Numbered from the stretch's first letter, positions 1-6,878 are shown. The stretch is DNA of 14,678 nucleotides from an uncultured Gardnerella sp. (GCA_947254595.1 CAMYED010000026.1:1-14678); one strand, 5' to 3'. Notes: generated by a model from the letters alone, not told the origin. Program-made: numbers and translations.

Positions 1-182
1 TAATTGCGTCATATTTTCTATGTTAGTGGTAACGAAATACCAATTTTGGCGGTAAAATAGAACGTAGTCTTGATTTGTGGCAAAGCGGCTGCATTTTGAG
101 AATTGTTTACGCGGAATAAGTTGTGCTGTGCTGCGCCTTACGCAGTAGAAGGGTGCATGCAGTGTTAAAGGAATGTGAAGCT

Positions 183-893
183 ATGCAGAATAACGCTACT
201 CAAGAATTATCTGAAAAAAAGTGCTCGAAGCAGGGCTGCTTGGTGTTGCTCCGCCATGGTCAAACAGCTTGGAGTGTGTCTGGTCAGCATACTGGGCGCA
301 CGGATTTGCCGCTTACTGAAGTCGGTGTTGAGCAGGCAAAAGAGGCTGGGGAGCGTTTGCGCGATGAGTTTCCGCAAGGTTTTGATGAGGATTGCGTATT
401 TGTAAGTCCGCTTCGTCGCGCTCAGCAAACTGCTCAGCTTGCAGGTTTTGCTAAGTATGAAATTTGCGAAGGTGCGTTGGAGTGGGATTATGGTGCTGCT
501 GAGGGGCGCACGCGTGGAGATATTGCGGAGTTAAGTGGAGTTGAGGCTTGGGATGTGTGGAAGCACGGACCTAAAGTGCTTCCTTCGCATATGATTAGCG
601 ATGCTAGAGAGGTGCTTCCTAGTGGTGAGGAAGTTGATGTGCATAGAACTTCTGGCGAAAGCTTGCAAGAAGTTTCTGATCGCACTCAAAAAATTATTGA
701 TGCTGCGATTCCTAAACTTAAGCAGGGTAAAAATGTGATTGTAGTTGCTCACGCGCATGTTTTGCGCATACTAACTACTCGCTGGCTTGGAGTAAGCCCA
801 GATTTTGCGCGACTTCTTCGTATGGATACCGCGCATTATTCTGTGCTTGGTGAGTACAAAGGCGACAATGTGATTGTGCATTGGAATTGCTGA
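183..893 (+). CDS. Histidine phosphatase family protein (phosphoglycerate mutase-like)
   Basis: A 236-residue cytosolic protein of the histidine phosphatase superfamily, which transfers phosphate through a phospho-histidine intermediate. Seen: the R24-H25-G26 signature followed by QT, the PLRRA segment at 76-80 with an arginine expected to bind phosphate, E100 in the ALEWDYGAAEGR segment (likely proton donor), and the second catalytic histidine H190 in VVAH. These match the family's conserved core. The length suits a small phosphatase of the GpmB/PhoE type; the substrate cannot be read from sequence, and true glycolytic mutase activity is not implied. I chose the ATG at 183 because AAAGGA lies at 167-172; the frame is open back to a GTG at 123, but the extra 20 residues are Cys/Arg-rich and not family-like. 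It appears to be its own unit, ending before a separate promoter. Confidence 0.88.
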   Translation: MQNNATQELSEKKCSKQGCLVLLRHGQTAWSVSGQHTGRTDLPLTEVGVEQAKEAGERLRDEFPQGFDEDCVFVSPLRRAQQTAQLAGFAKYEICEGALEWDYGAAEGRTRGDIAELSGVEAWDVWKHGPKVLPSHMISDAREVLPSGEEVDVHRTSGESLQEVSDRTQKIIDAAIPKLKQGKNVIVVAHAHVLRILTTRWLGVSPDFARLLRMDTAHYSVLGEYKGDNVIVHWNC

Positions 894-917
894 AATTTTT
901 TAGAATATTTATCTATT

Positions 918-951
918 GGGTTGCATTTATGGGTTGCACTTTTGATATAAT
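918..951 (+). promoter_or_regulatory. Putative promoter of the first binding-protein gene (extended -10)
   Basis: TGATATAAT at 943-951 is an extended -10 box (TG-N-TATAAT). The best -35 is TTGCAT at 921-926, with a long 19-base spacer, so recognition may rest on the extended -10. GGGTTGCA occurs twice (918-925 and 931-938), a direct repeat 13 bp apart that could be an activator or repressor site. No LacI-type palindrome like those at the other sugar promoters is visible. The predicted mRNA leader is about 80 bases. Confidence 0.55.
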
Positions 952-1036
952 AGTGATTTACTGCTGTGATTTACGCGATATTTTTTAGAAACAATTATTT
1001 AGTTTTAAGAAGCCTGTAAGTATATGGAAAGGTTCG

Positions 1037-2461
1037 ATGATGAGTCGTTCAGTTAAGTCGATTATTGCGCTAGTTGTTTGCGCTGTTTTGGCGGCTTGCG
1101 CGTTTACTGCTTTCGGCTTTTCTAAGTCTTTTGGCGCGTATGCTAATAGGTCTGCTAATGGGAAGGTTATTTTCTTCAACTTCAAGCCTGAAGGCAAAGA
1201 TATTTGGTTATATATTGCTAATGAGTATAAAAAAGATCATCCGGGGGTTGAGATAGATGTCCGTACTCCTCAAAGCCACCAGTACGAAGATGAGCTTAGT
1301 ACTGCTGTTAATAAGGCTAAAGGTGATCCTGATGCTATGCCAACCTTATTCCAAATTAACGGTCCTGTGGGCTACGCTAACTGGAAGGATTACACTGCTG
1401 ATTTAACTAATTCCATTCTTTATAGGAGTCTTAGTGACAAATACAAGGATTACGCTGTTAAGGATGGCAATAAGGTTGTTGGAGTGCCATATGTTACTGA
1501 AAATTACGGTTTGATTTACAACAAGGCTTTGCTTGCTAGGTATGCAGATCTTCATAATTCAAAGTTGGCTCCAGAAGAAGATGGTAAATCTTTTGAAGAT
1601 CAAATAACTTCTTTCACAAAGTTGAAAGAAGTCGCAGATGATATTCAAAAACGCAAGGATGAGCTTGGTGTTGATGGTGCCTTCACTTCTGCTGGTTTCG
1701 ATTCCAGCTCTGACTGGCGCTTCAAGACACACCTTGCAAATATTCCTTTGTACTACCAGTTTACTGAAGATAAAGTTGAAAGTCAGCCAGCGTCAATCAA
1801 AAACAGTTATGTTGATAATTACAGGAATATTTTTGACCTTTATATTTCTGATTCCACAACTCCTGTAAATCAGTTAAGCACTAAAACTGGTGAAGATGCT
1901 GTTTATGAGTTTGCTCTTGGTAAGGCTGTGTTCTACCAGAATGGTACTTGGGCTTGGGGTGATCTTTCAAATGCTGGCATGAAGGCTGAAGATCTTGGCA
2001 TGCTCCCAATTTACATTGGCGCTAAGGGTGAAGAGACGCAGGGCATGGCTACCGGTTCTGAGAATTACTGGTGCATCAACGATAAGGCTTCTCCCGCTAA
2101 CAAGGAGGCTACTGAGGCCTTCTTGAATTGGCTGCTTACTTCCGATGCTGGTAAGGATGCTTTGTCCAAGCGGCTGGGCTTTGCTACTCCTTTCAACAAT
2201 TTCCCTGAAGTAAAAAATCCTCTTGTTAATGCTGCTACCAAATACACAGCTAAACATGGCAAAAAGCCTGTTAAATGGGAGTTTGTTATGATGCCTTCTA
2301 ACGGTTGGAAGGACGATGTTGGCTCTAGTTTGCTCACATATGCTCAAGCAACAAAAGATGGTGCTCAATCTAATGAGGCTAACGCAGAGTGGGAAAAGGT
2401 TAGAACCGCGTTCGTTGACGGCTGGGCTAAAGAATATAAGATTGCTCACAGTAAGGGTTAG
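1037..2461 (+). CDS. Sugar ABC transporter substrate-binding protein, paralog 1 (CUT1, MalE-like)
   Basis: A 474-residue extracellular solute-binding protein of family 1, which captures a sugar outside the membrane and delivers it to a MalFG-type permease. Seen: a charged start (MMSRSVK), a hydrophobic segment, and a lipobox L18-A-A-C21, so it is predicted to be lipid-anchored. Unlike the paralog, the stretch after C21 stays hydrophobic (AFTAFGF) and ends in GAYA, which could also serve signal peptidase I. The mature protein aligns along its whole length with the next gene, with short insertions near residues 98, 175-190 and before the C-terminal EWEKVRTAFVDGWAKEY. GGAAAGG at 1026-1032 serves ATG 1037 or 1040. 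Codons are less biased than in the second copy (many AAA and AAT), suggesting lower expression. Substrate inferred as alpha-glucan oligosaccharide from neighbours only. Confidence 0.9.
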   Translation: MMSRSVKSIIALVVCAVLAACAFTAFGFSKSFGAYANRSANGKVIFFNFKPEGKDIWLYIANEYKKDHPGVEIDVRTPQSHQYEDELSTAVNKAKGDPDAMPTLFQINGPVGYANWKDYTADLTNSILYRSLSDKYKDYAVKDGNKVVGVPYVTENYGLIYNKALLARYADLHNSKLAPEEDGKSFEDQITSFTKLKEVADDIQKRKDELGVDGAFTSAGFDSSSDWRFKTHLANIPLYYQFTEDKVESQPASIKNSYVDNYRNIFDLYISDSTTPVNQLSTKTGEDAVYEFALGKAVFYQNGTWAWGDLSNAGMKAEDLGMLPIYIGAKGEETQGMATGSENYWCINDKASPANKEATEAFLNWLLTSDAGKDALSKRLGFATPFNNFPEVKNPLVNAATKYTAKHGKKPVKWEFVMMPSNGWKDDVGSSLLTYAQATKDGAQSNEANAEWEKVRTAFVDGWAKEYKIAHSKG

Positions 2462-2496
2462 CTTAATTAAATAATTTGTTTTGAACTATGATCCTC

Positions 2497-2540
2497 AAGG
2501 GATTGCGCAATCGTTTGCTAAATTGTTGCGTAATCCCTTT
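2497..2540 (+). terminator. Intrinsic-terminator-like hairpin after paralog 1
   Basis: The arms AAGGGATTGCGCAA (2497-2510) and TTGCGTAATCCCTT (2526-2539) pair over 14 bp with one G-U, around a 15-base loop, followed by TTTAATTATTT. It lies 36 bases after the stop codon. The left arm overlaps a perfect 12-bp palindrome (2501-2512), and the loop holds a weak operator-like sequence (2506-2521), so a second role is possible. Confidence 0.7.
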
Positions 2541-2623
2541 AATTATTTCCAAAAATACCTACCAATTTTATTAAAGATATTATTATGTGCCATTTTTATG
2601 GCGACACGCGTTAATTTTGGTTA

Positions 2624-2661
2624 TGCCATCGTTTGCAATATTCAAATAGTTGAGGCATAAT
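2624..2661 (+). promoter_or_regulatory. LacI-controlled promoter of the second binding-protein gene
   Basis: The -35 box TTGCAA (2633-2638), a 17-base spacer, and the -10 box CATAAT (2656-2661) form a plausible promoter with a start near 2668. The operator candidate TGCCATCGTTTGCAAT (2624-2639), centred on the CG step at 2630-2631, covers the -35 box. It matches the site at the malQ promoter in 15 of 16 positions, so repression by the LacI protein encoded nearby is the simple reading. Confidence 0.7.
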
Positions 2662-2676
2662 AAATATTGTCGATAA

Positions 2677-2700
2677 GGACACCTAGAGGTGTGGCAGTCC
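2677..2700 (+). other. Leader hairpin in the mRNA of paralog 2
   Basis: ACACC and GGTGT pair around a 4-base loop (2679-2692). An outer GGAC/GTCC pair (2677-2680 with 2697-2700) can enclose it. It lies in the predicted 5' untranslated leader, 34 bases before the start codon. It may stabilise the transcript of a strongly expressed binding protein; no known riboswitch is recognised. Confidence 0.35.
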
Positions 2701-2734
2701 AACGAAGGGATTGTCGGCATACGAGAAAGGTTCG

Positions 2735-4081
2735 ATGATGAATCGTACGATTAAGTCAACAATTGCACTGGTAGCTTGCTCGGCTATGGCTTTCGGCACG
2801 CTTGCAGCTTGCGGTTCCTCTTCCAGCGAAAAAGCTGCAGAGAAGGGTAAGGTTTACTTCCTGAACTTCAAGCCAGAAGTTGCAAATCAGTGGAAGGATA
2901 TTGCTAAGGAATATACCAAGAAGACTGGCGTCCAGGTAAAGGTTCAGACTGCTGCTTCTGGTACTTACGAACAGTCCTTGAAGAGCGAAATCAGCAAGGG
3001 TGACGAAGCTCCTACACTCTTCCAGATTAACGGCCCAGTTGGCTACGCAAGCTGGAAGGATTACACTGCAGACTTGAAGGATACCGAGCTTTACAACCAG
3101 CTTCAGAACAAGGATATTGCTCTTAAGGATGGCGATAAGGTTGTTGGCGTTCCATACGCAATGGAAACCTACGGCTTGATTTACAACAAGGCTTTGCTTA
3201 AGAAGTACACTGAGCTTAAGGATGCAAAGGTAAAGTCTGCTGAAGAGATTAACTCCTTCGATAAGTTGAAGGCTGTTGCTGACGACATTCAGAAGCACAA
3301 GGCTGATCTTGGTGTTGACGGTGCCTTCACTTCTGCAGGTTTCGATTCCAGCTCTGACTGGCGCTTCAAGACCCACCTTGCAAACCTTCCTTTGTACTAC
3401 GAGTTCAAGGAAGATCACGTTACCAAGCAGCCTGCAAAGGTTAAGGGTACGTTCCTTGATGGTTACAAGAAGATTTTCGATCTTTACATCACTGATTCCA
3501 CCACTCCTGCAACTCAGCTCAGCTCCAAGACTGGTGAAGATGCAAACGCTGAATTCTCCCAGAACAAGGCTGTGTTCTATCAGAATGGTACTTGGGCTTG
3601 GGGTGACCTCTCCAAGGCTGGTATGAAGGCTGAAGACCTTGGCATGCTCCCAATTTACATTGGCGCTAAGGGCGAAGAGAAGCAAGGTTTGGCAACTGGT
3701 TCTGAGAACTATTGGTGCATCAACGAGAAGGCATCTGACGCTAACAAGAAGGCAACTAAGGACTTCTTGAAGTGGTTGCTTACTTCCGATGCTGGTAAGG
3801 ATGCTTTGTCCAAGCAGATGGGCTTCACTACTCCATTCAAGAGCTTCGCAGACATTAAGTCCGACAACCCATTGACTCAGGCAGCTGTTGAGGATGCAAA
3901 GTCCGGTAAGACCCCAGTAAGCTGGAACTTCACCGTAATGCCATCTGACAACTGGAAGAACGATCTTGGTTCTGCTTTGCTTGAGTATGCTCAGGGCACT
4001 GGCAAGTGGGATAAGGTTAAGACCGCGTTCGTTGACGGCTGGGCTAAGGAATACGCTCAGGCTCACGAAGATGAAGACTGA
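2735..4081 (+). CDS. Sugar ABC transporter substrate-binding protein, paralog 2 (CUT1, MalE-like lipoprotein)
   Basis: A 448-residue family 1 solute-binding protein. Seen: MMNRTIKS, a hydrophobic segment, a canonical lipobox L23-A-A-C26 followed by GSSSSEK, then the mature binding domain starting near KVYFLNFKPE. The start is ATG 2735 (or 2738) behind GAGAAAGG at 2723-2730; a longer reading from TTG 2711 lacks a ribosome site and would spoil the signal peptide. Codon use is strongly biased (Lys nearly always AAG, Phe mostly TTC), typical of an abundant protein and unlike the preceding copy. Its promoter carries a LacI-type operator shared with malFG and malQ, so it is the likely main partner of the MalFG permease encoded at 6024-7708. 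The ligand is inferred to be maltose/maltodextrin because malQ shares the operator; the binding pocket cannot be read by eye. Confidence 0.93.
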   Translation: MMNRTIKSTIALVACSAMAFGTLAACGSSSSEKAAEKGKVYFLNFKPEVANQWKDIAKEYTKKTGVQVKVQTAASGTYEQSLKSEISKGDEAPTLFQINGPVGYASWKDYTADLKDTELYNQLQNKDIALKDGDKVVGVPYAMETYGLIYNKALLKKYTELKDAKVKSAEEINSFDKLKAVADDIQKHKADLGVDGAFTSAGFDSSSDWRFKTHLANLPLYYEFKEDHVTKQPAKVKGTFLDGYKKIFDLYITDSTTPATQLSSKTGEDANAEFSQNKAVFYQNGTWAWGDLSKAGMKAEDLGMLPIYIGAKGEEKQGLATGSENYWCINEKASDANKKATKDFLKWLLTSDAGKDALSKQMGFTTPFKSFADIKSDNPLTQAAVEDAKSGKTPVSWNFTVMPSDNWKNDLGSALLEYAQGTGKWDKVKTAFVDGWAKEYAQAHEDED

Positions 4082-4177
4082 TCTCAGTTTATAAATGAAT
4101 ATAAATAAATATATAACTAAATAGCATAAGTGAATAAACGATGCACCTCTGACGTAAGCAAGCAAAGGTGACGTAAA

Positions 4178-4230
4178 CGAAATCCGCTAGGATACTGGCA
4201 CAGTTTAGTGTTAAGTCCTAGCGGATTTTG
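4178..4230. terminator. Terminator hairpin after paralog 2
   Basis: AAATCCGCTAGGA (4180-4192) and TCCTAGCGGATTT (4216-4228) pair perfectly over 13 bp, extendable by a G-T and a C-G pair. The loop is 23 bases, longer than usual. TTTTGTTATTT follows on the + strand. It lies about 100 bases after the stop codon, between genes that face each other, and could also stop leftward transcription from lacI. Confidence 0.7.
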
Positions 4231-4313
4231 TTATTTGGTGCCATGCTGGTGCGCATGCTATATATTGTTTTACATTTCAATACGCGTTGCTATTTAATAG
4301 AGTGGTTTTCGGC

Positions 4314-4521
4314 ATTTTCGTTACAGGCACGTATAGCAACTAACGCTTTTTGACGCGCTTACGTTATTTTCGTTACGCGCGCGTACAGTTACTGCCGATT
4401 TTTCGCTAGATTTCGTTATTTTCGTTACACACGCGTACAGCGAATAACGTTTCTTCGTATATGAACAACATTTTCGTTACACGCGTGTAAAGCCGCTGCC
4501 GTACGAATATTTGCGCGACTG
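4314..4521. repeat. Four degenerate units with exact 52-bp period, each with a central dyad
   Basis: ATTTTCGTTAC occurs exactly at 4314, 4366, 4418 and 4470. After it each unit continues with a related 21-base stretch (conserved CGTA or TGTA, AG, then T..CG), so about 32 bases are conserved and about 20 vary. Two dyads are perfect palindromes: TACGCGCGCGTA (4374-4385) in unit 2 and TTACACGCGTGTAA (4477-4490) in unit 4; units 1 and 3 hold imperfect versions. The array fills most of the non-coding stretch between two converging genes. It is too degenerate to be a CRISPR. Function unknown: protein-binding array, repetitive extragenic element, or untranslated RNA are all possible. Confidence 0.75.
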
Positions 4522-4542
4522 AATCACGTCACAATTGAGATA

Positions 4543-4551
4543 TGATATAAA
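4543..4551 (+). promoter_or_regulatory. Possible extended -10 box antisense to the lacI 3' end
   Basis: TGATATAAA (4543-4551) resembles the extended -10 box upstream of paralog 1. No -35 box stands at the right distance. Transcription from it would run antisense into the end of lacI, just downstream of the 52-bp array. Weak; noted because of its position. Confidence 0.2.
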
Positions 4552-4562
4552 CCATGAAATGC

Positions 4563-5576
4563 TTACTCGCTTAATAAAGCTGCTGTGCTTGAGCGAACAA
4601 TAAGCTGCGCAGGAATAATGAGGTGCAGGTCCTCAACTTTTTCGCCATTAATTAACGAAAGCGTCATTTTTGCTGCAGTAGCTGCAATATTAACCGGGTC
4701 TTGCCTAATGGTAGTTAAACCAGTTTCGTGCGCGTAAAAACTGTCGTCAAAACCAATAATAGAAACATCGCTAGGTGTTGCATACCCGCTACGTGCTAGT
4801 TGGAACATAAGAGGTATTGCTATTCCGTCTTCTTGGCAAGCAATAGCAGTTGGCATATTTGCGTTTCCGAGCAGTGCAGAAACTATAGCGCTTATGCGAT
4901 CTGAATCGGCGGTTGCTACAATTTCAGTTGGAATAATTCCGTTATGCTTGCACTCGTCAATAAACGAATGGTAGCGCTGTAATACGCTGAAATGTAGAGA
5001 AACGTCGCGCGTTGTACGAACGTATGCAATGTTGCGATGCCCTAAACCAATTAAGTGACGTGCCATAAGACGCGCGCCTTGATCGTCGTCAATATTAATG
5101 GTTGCGTCAAAATCGCAATTTTGCGGATGAAAGCAATTAATTCCAACGATTGGAACGCCAGTAGTTTTAAGTTGCGCAATTTCGTTAGTGTTTACGTCAA
5201 AAGAGCACACAACAACAGCGTCTGCGTTTCGTCTAGTTGGAAGCATTGTGAAAAATTCGTTACGATCTTCACTGCTTGAAATTTGGAAAATAGATAAATC
5301 GTAGCCTGCGCTGTGAAATACTTGGTTAAGACCTTGAATAATAGATGCGCTGAACCATAGGCGAATTTGGTCGCTTACAAGTAAAGCTATGCGCAAAGTT
5401 CGGCCTGATTTTAGCGCAGCTGCAGATTTGGAAATAGAAAAGTTAAGTTGTTCGGCAATATACAATACTTTGTTGCGTGTTGAAGCGGAAACTAAGTCTG
5501 GGCGCGTGAAGGAACGAGATACTGTAGAAACAGAAACGTGAGCTTTATCTGCCACATCTTGAATAGTTGCCGGCAT
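4563..5576 (-). CDS. LacI-family transcriptional regulator
   Basis: A 337-residue repressor of the LacI/GalR family: it binds palindromic operators as a dimer and lets go or tightens when a sugar or sugar-phosphate binds. Seen: an N-terminal helix-turn-helix (TIQDVADKAHVSVSTVSRSF, residues 4-23), a hinge helix region (KSAAALKSGRT, 50-60), then a periplasmic-binding-protein-like effector domain with GARLMARHLIGLGHRNIAYVR and IIGFDDSFYA segments. I start at the ATG at 5576, because AAGGAG (complement of 5582-5587) lies 5 bases upstream and family members start just before the TIQDVA helix; a longer frame from 5627 has no such support. It is divergent from malFG, and matching operators at its own upstream region, at malFG, at the second binding protein and at malQ make it the likely local regulator, probably also of itself. 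Confidence 0.93.
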   Translation of the reverse strand: MPATIQDVADKAHVSVSTVSRSFTRPDLVSASTRNKVLYIAEQLNFSISKSAAALKSGRTLRIALLVSDQIRLWFSASIIQGLNQVFHSAGYDLSIFQISSSEDRNEFFTMLPTRRNADAVVVCSFDVNTNEIAQLKTTGVPIVGINCFHPQNCDFDATINIDDDQGARLMARHLIGLGHRNIAYVRTTRDVSLHFSVLQRYHSFIDECKHNGIIPTEIVATADSDRISAIVSALLGNANMPTAIACQEDGIAIPLMFQLARSGYATPSDVSIIGFDDSFYAHETGLTTIRQDPVNIAATAAKMTLSLINGEKVEDLHLIIPAQLIVRSSTAALLSE

Positions 5577-5661
5577 GTGAACTCCTTCATCCGCATATAA
5601 CCAACGTCTTAACACGTCATTGTGCAAATTCGATTTATAAATTTAATTATGTTATTTTAAC

Positions 5662-5768
5662 CGTGCTAAATGCCGTGTTAATCTAGTCGTGCTAAGTGCT
5701 TCTTAAGTACCCATTCAAGTACCATTCAAGTACCGTTTAAGTACCATTCAAGCGCCGTTTAAGCACCT
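5662..5768. repeat. 11-bp tandem repeat and CGTGYTAA triplet upstream of lacI
   Basis: Five exact-length 11-bp units of consensus TTYAAGYRCCR run from 5714 to 5768, preceded by a 12-base variant (5702-5713). Next to them CGTGCTAA/CGTGTTAA occurs three times (5662, 5674, 5688). The period is close to one DNA helical turn. It lies in the probable lacI mRNA leader or promoter, between lacI and the operator at 5808. No protein-coding frame is suggested. Confidence 0.75.
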
Positions 5769-5776
5769 TGCAAATA

Positions 5777-5811
5777 TGTTTATTGTAAACTTTCATAGTC
5801 TGCAATAAACA
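5777..5811 (-). promoter_or_regulatory. Inverted repeat at the putative lacI promoter
   Basis: TGTTTATTG (5777-5785) and CAATAAACA (5803-5811) form a perfect 9-bp inverted repeat separated by 17 bases. The minus-strand -10-like TACAAT (complement of 5782-5787) lies in the left arm; -35 candidates are weak. The right arm abuts the operator candidate at 5808-5823. If the -10 is right, the lacI leader is about 200 bases and includes the 11-bp repeats. Confidence 0.35.
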
Positions 5812-5823
5812 AACGTTTGCAAT
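5808..5823. promoter_or_regulatory. LacI-type operator candidate (lacI side of the divergent region)
   Basis: CAAACGTTTG (5810-5819) is a perfect 10-bp palindrome centred on CG, followed by CAAT, giving the same GTTTGCAAT right half as the sites at 2624 and 11266. It lies upstream of the putative lacI -10 box and 112 bp from the operator at 5920, suggesting autoregulation or looping. Confidence 0.6.
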
Positions 5824-5919
5824 CATCTCTATTCTAGCAGATTTTATTGGAATGCCAACGATAATAAGCGATTTTTTCAAAATTTAATTTGTTATTTGGT
5901 TCTCGCGGCTTGCCAAAAA

Positions 5920-5956
5920 TGACAACGTTTGACATAGCTCGTTCATGTAGTAGAAT
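5920..5956 (+). promoter_or_regulatory. Promoter and operator of the malFG permease operon
   Basis: TTGACA (5929-5934), a 16-base spacer and TAGAAT (5951-5956) make the best promoter of the window, with a predicted start near 5963. TGACAACGTTTGACAT (5920-5935) overlaps the -35 box and resembles the malQ operator in 13 of 16 positions, so LacI-family control is likely. Confidence 0.7.
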
Positions 5957-6001
5957 AAGAGTATTGGTTCGGGCATCGACGTCTATGGTGACGTCGCACT
6001 C

Positions 6002-6031
6002 AAGGAGGAGAAAGTGACGAGTCATGATTAG
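6002..6031 (+). other. Strong Shine-Dalgarno with a five-codon mini-frame before the permease start
   Basis: AAGGAGGAG (6002-6010) is the strongest ribosome site of the window but is 13 bases from the permease ATG at 6024. A GTG at 6014 is better placed and opens a frame of five codons (GTG ACG AGT CAT GAT) ending at TAG 6029-6031, overlapping the permease start. This could be accidental spacing or translational coupling. Confidence 0.3.
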
Positions 6032-6878
6032 TATGAGTGGAAAAGCAATACGTAAATGGTGGGCGTTATTTGCTTTACCAACGTTTGCGGCTTTTATTAT
6101 TGGTTTTGTTGTGCCGTTTATTATGGGCGTGTATTTGAGTTTTACTAAATTCCACGCCGTTACGGATAGCAAATTCGTTGGTATTCGTAATTACCTAAAG
6201 GCATTTAGGGATCCACACTTTGTTCATTCGTTAATTTTTACTACGTTGTTTACAATAATAACAACTATTCTTATTAACGTAATTGCTTTTGCGATTGCTT
6301 ATATGCTTACTAAGAAGTTTAGTGGATCGAACGTTTTCCGCACTGTGTTCTTTATGCCAAATCTTATTGGTGGCATTGTGTTGGGCTATGTTTGGCAGTT
6401 AGTACTTAATGGTATTTTGGCATACTTCGGCCGTTCTATTACATATTCTGCCGTATATGGCTTCTGGGGATTGGTGCTGCTTATTTGCTGGCAGCAAATC
6501 GGCTATATGATGATTATTTATATTGCTGGTTTGCAAGCTCTTCCAGGAGATGTTATTGAGGCTGCAGCAGTTGATGGTGCAACCCCAATGCAAACACTGT
6601 TTAAGATTACGATTCCACTTATGATGCCATCAATTACCGTTTGCACATTCTTAACTGTTACTAACGGCTTCAAGCTTTTCGATCAGAACTTGGCGTTGAC
6701 AAATGGTATGCCTTCCAGAAAGTCCGAAATGTTGGCATTAAACATTTTCAACACTTTCTACGGGCGTACAAATGGCGAAGGCGTTGGTCAGGCAAAGGCA
6801 GTCGTGTTCTTCGTGATTGTGGCTGTTATTGCTTTGATTCAGAATATGCTTACTAGGTCTAAGGAGGTAGTGGCATGA
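6024..6878 (+). CDS. Sugar ABC transporter permease, MalF-type (CUT1)
   Basis: A 284-residue inner-membrane permease, one half of the transmembrane channel of a CUT1 sugar importer. Seen: hydrophobic segments near residues 14-40, 72-95, 105-130, 146-170, 200-215 and 258-275, compatible with six spans, and the EAA loop that docks the ATPase (EAAAVDGATPMQTLFKITIP, residues 179-198). The segment KFVGIRNYLKAFRD near 50-63 is typical of MalF/UgpA-like proteins. The first in-frame ATG is 6024; an in-frame stop (TGA at 6015) excludes longer forms, and ATG 6033 is the alternative. Its last codons overlap the next gene by four bases (ATGA), so the two are translated as a pair. Driven by the promoter at 5929-5956 with a LacI-type operator; the binding proteins lie separately upstream beyond lacI. 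Confidence 0.93.
   Translation: MISMSGKAIRKWWALFALPTFAAFIIGFVVPFIMGVYLSFTKFHAVTDSKFVGIRNYLKAFRDPHFVHSLIFTTLFTIITTILINVIAFAIAYMLTKKFSGSNVFRTVFFMPNLIGGIVLGYVWQLVLNGILAYFGRSITYSAVYGFWGLVLLICWQQIGYMMIIYIAGLQALPGDVIEAAAVDGATPMQTLFKITIPLMMPSITVCTFLTVTNGFKLFDQNLALTNGMPSRKSEMLALNIFNTFYGRTNGEGVGQAKAVVFFVIVAVIALIQNMLTRSKEVVA

Noticed and set aside
123..182. GTG at 123 as the start of the phosphatase
   Set aside because: No ribosome site fits, and the added residues (Cys/Arg-rich) do not belong to the family; ATG 183 is better placed.
2756..4165. 469-codon open frame on the minus strand opposite the second binding protein
   Set aside because: It mirrors the strong codon bias of the real gene, begins without a ribosome site and shows no recognisable domain.
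4314..4521. CRISPR-like spacing of conserved and variable segments
   Set aside because: The 32-base conserved parts differ at many positions between units, the variable parts are only about 20 bases, and no cas gene is near.
4534..4575. Short plus-strand gene after the extended -10 at 4543
   Set aside because: The only frame (ATG 4554) has six codons and no ribosome site.
5662..5695. CIRCE-like heat-shock element suggested by GTGCTAA motifs
   Set aside because: The three motifs are direct repeats with wrong spacing; the inverted TTAGCACTC-N9-GAGTGCTAA arrangement is absent.
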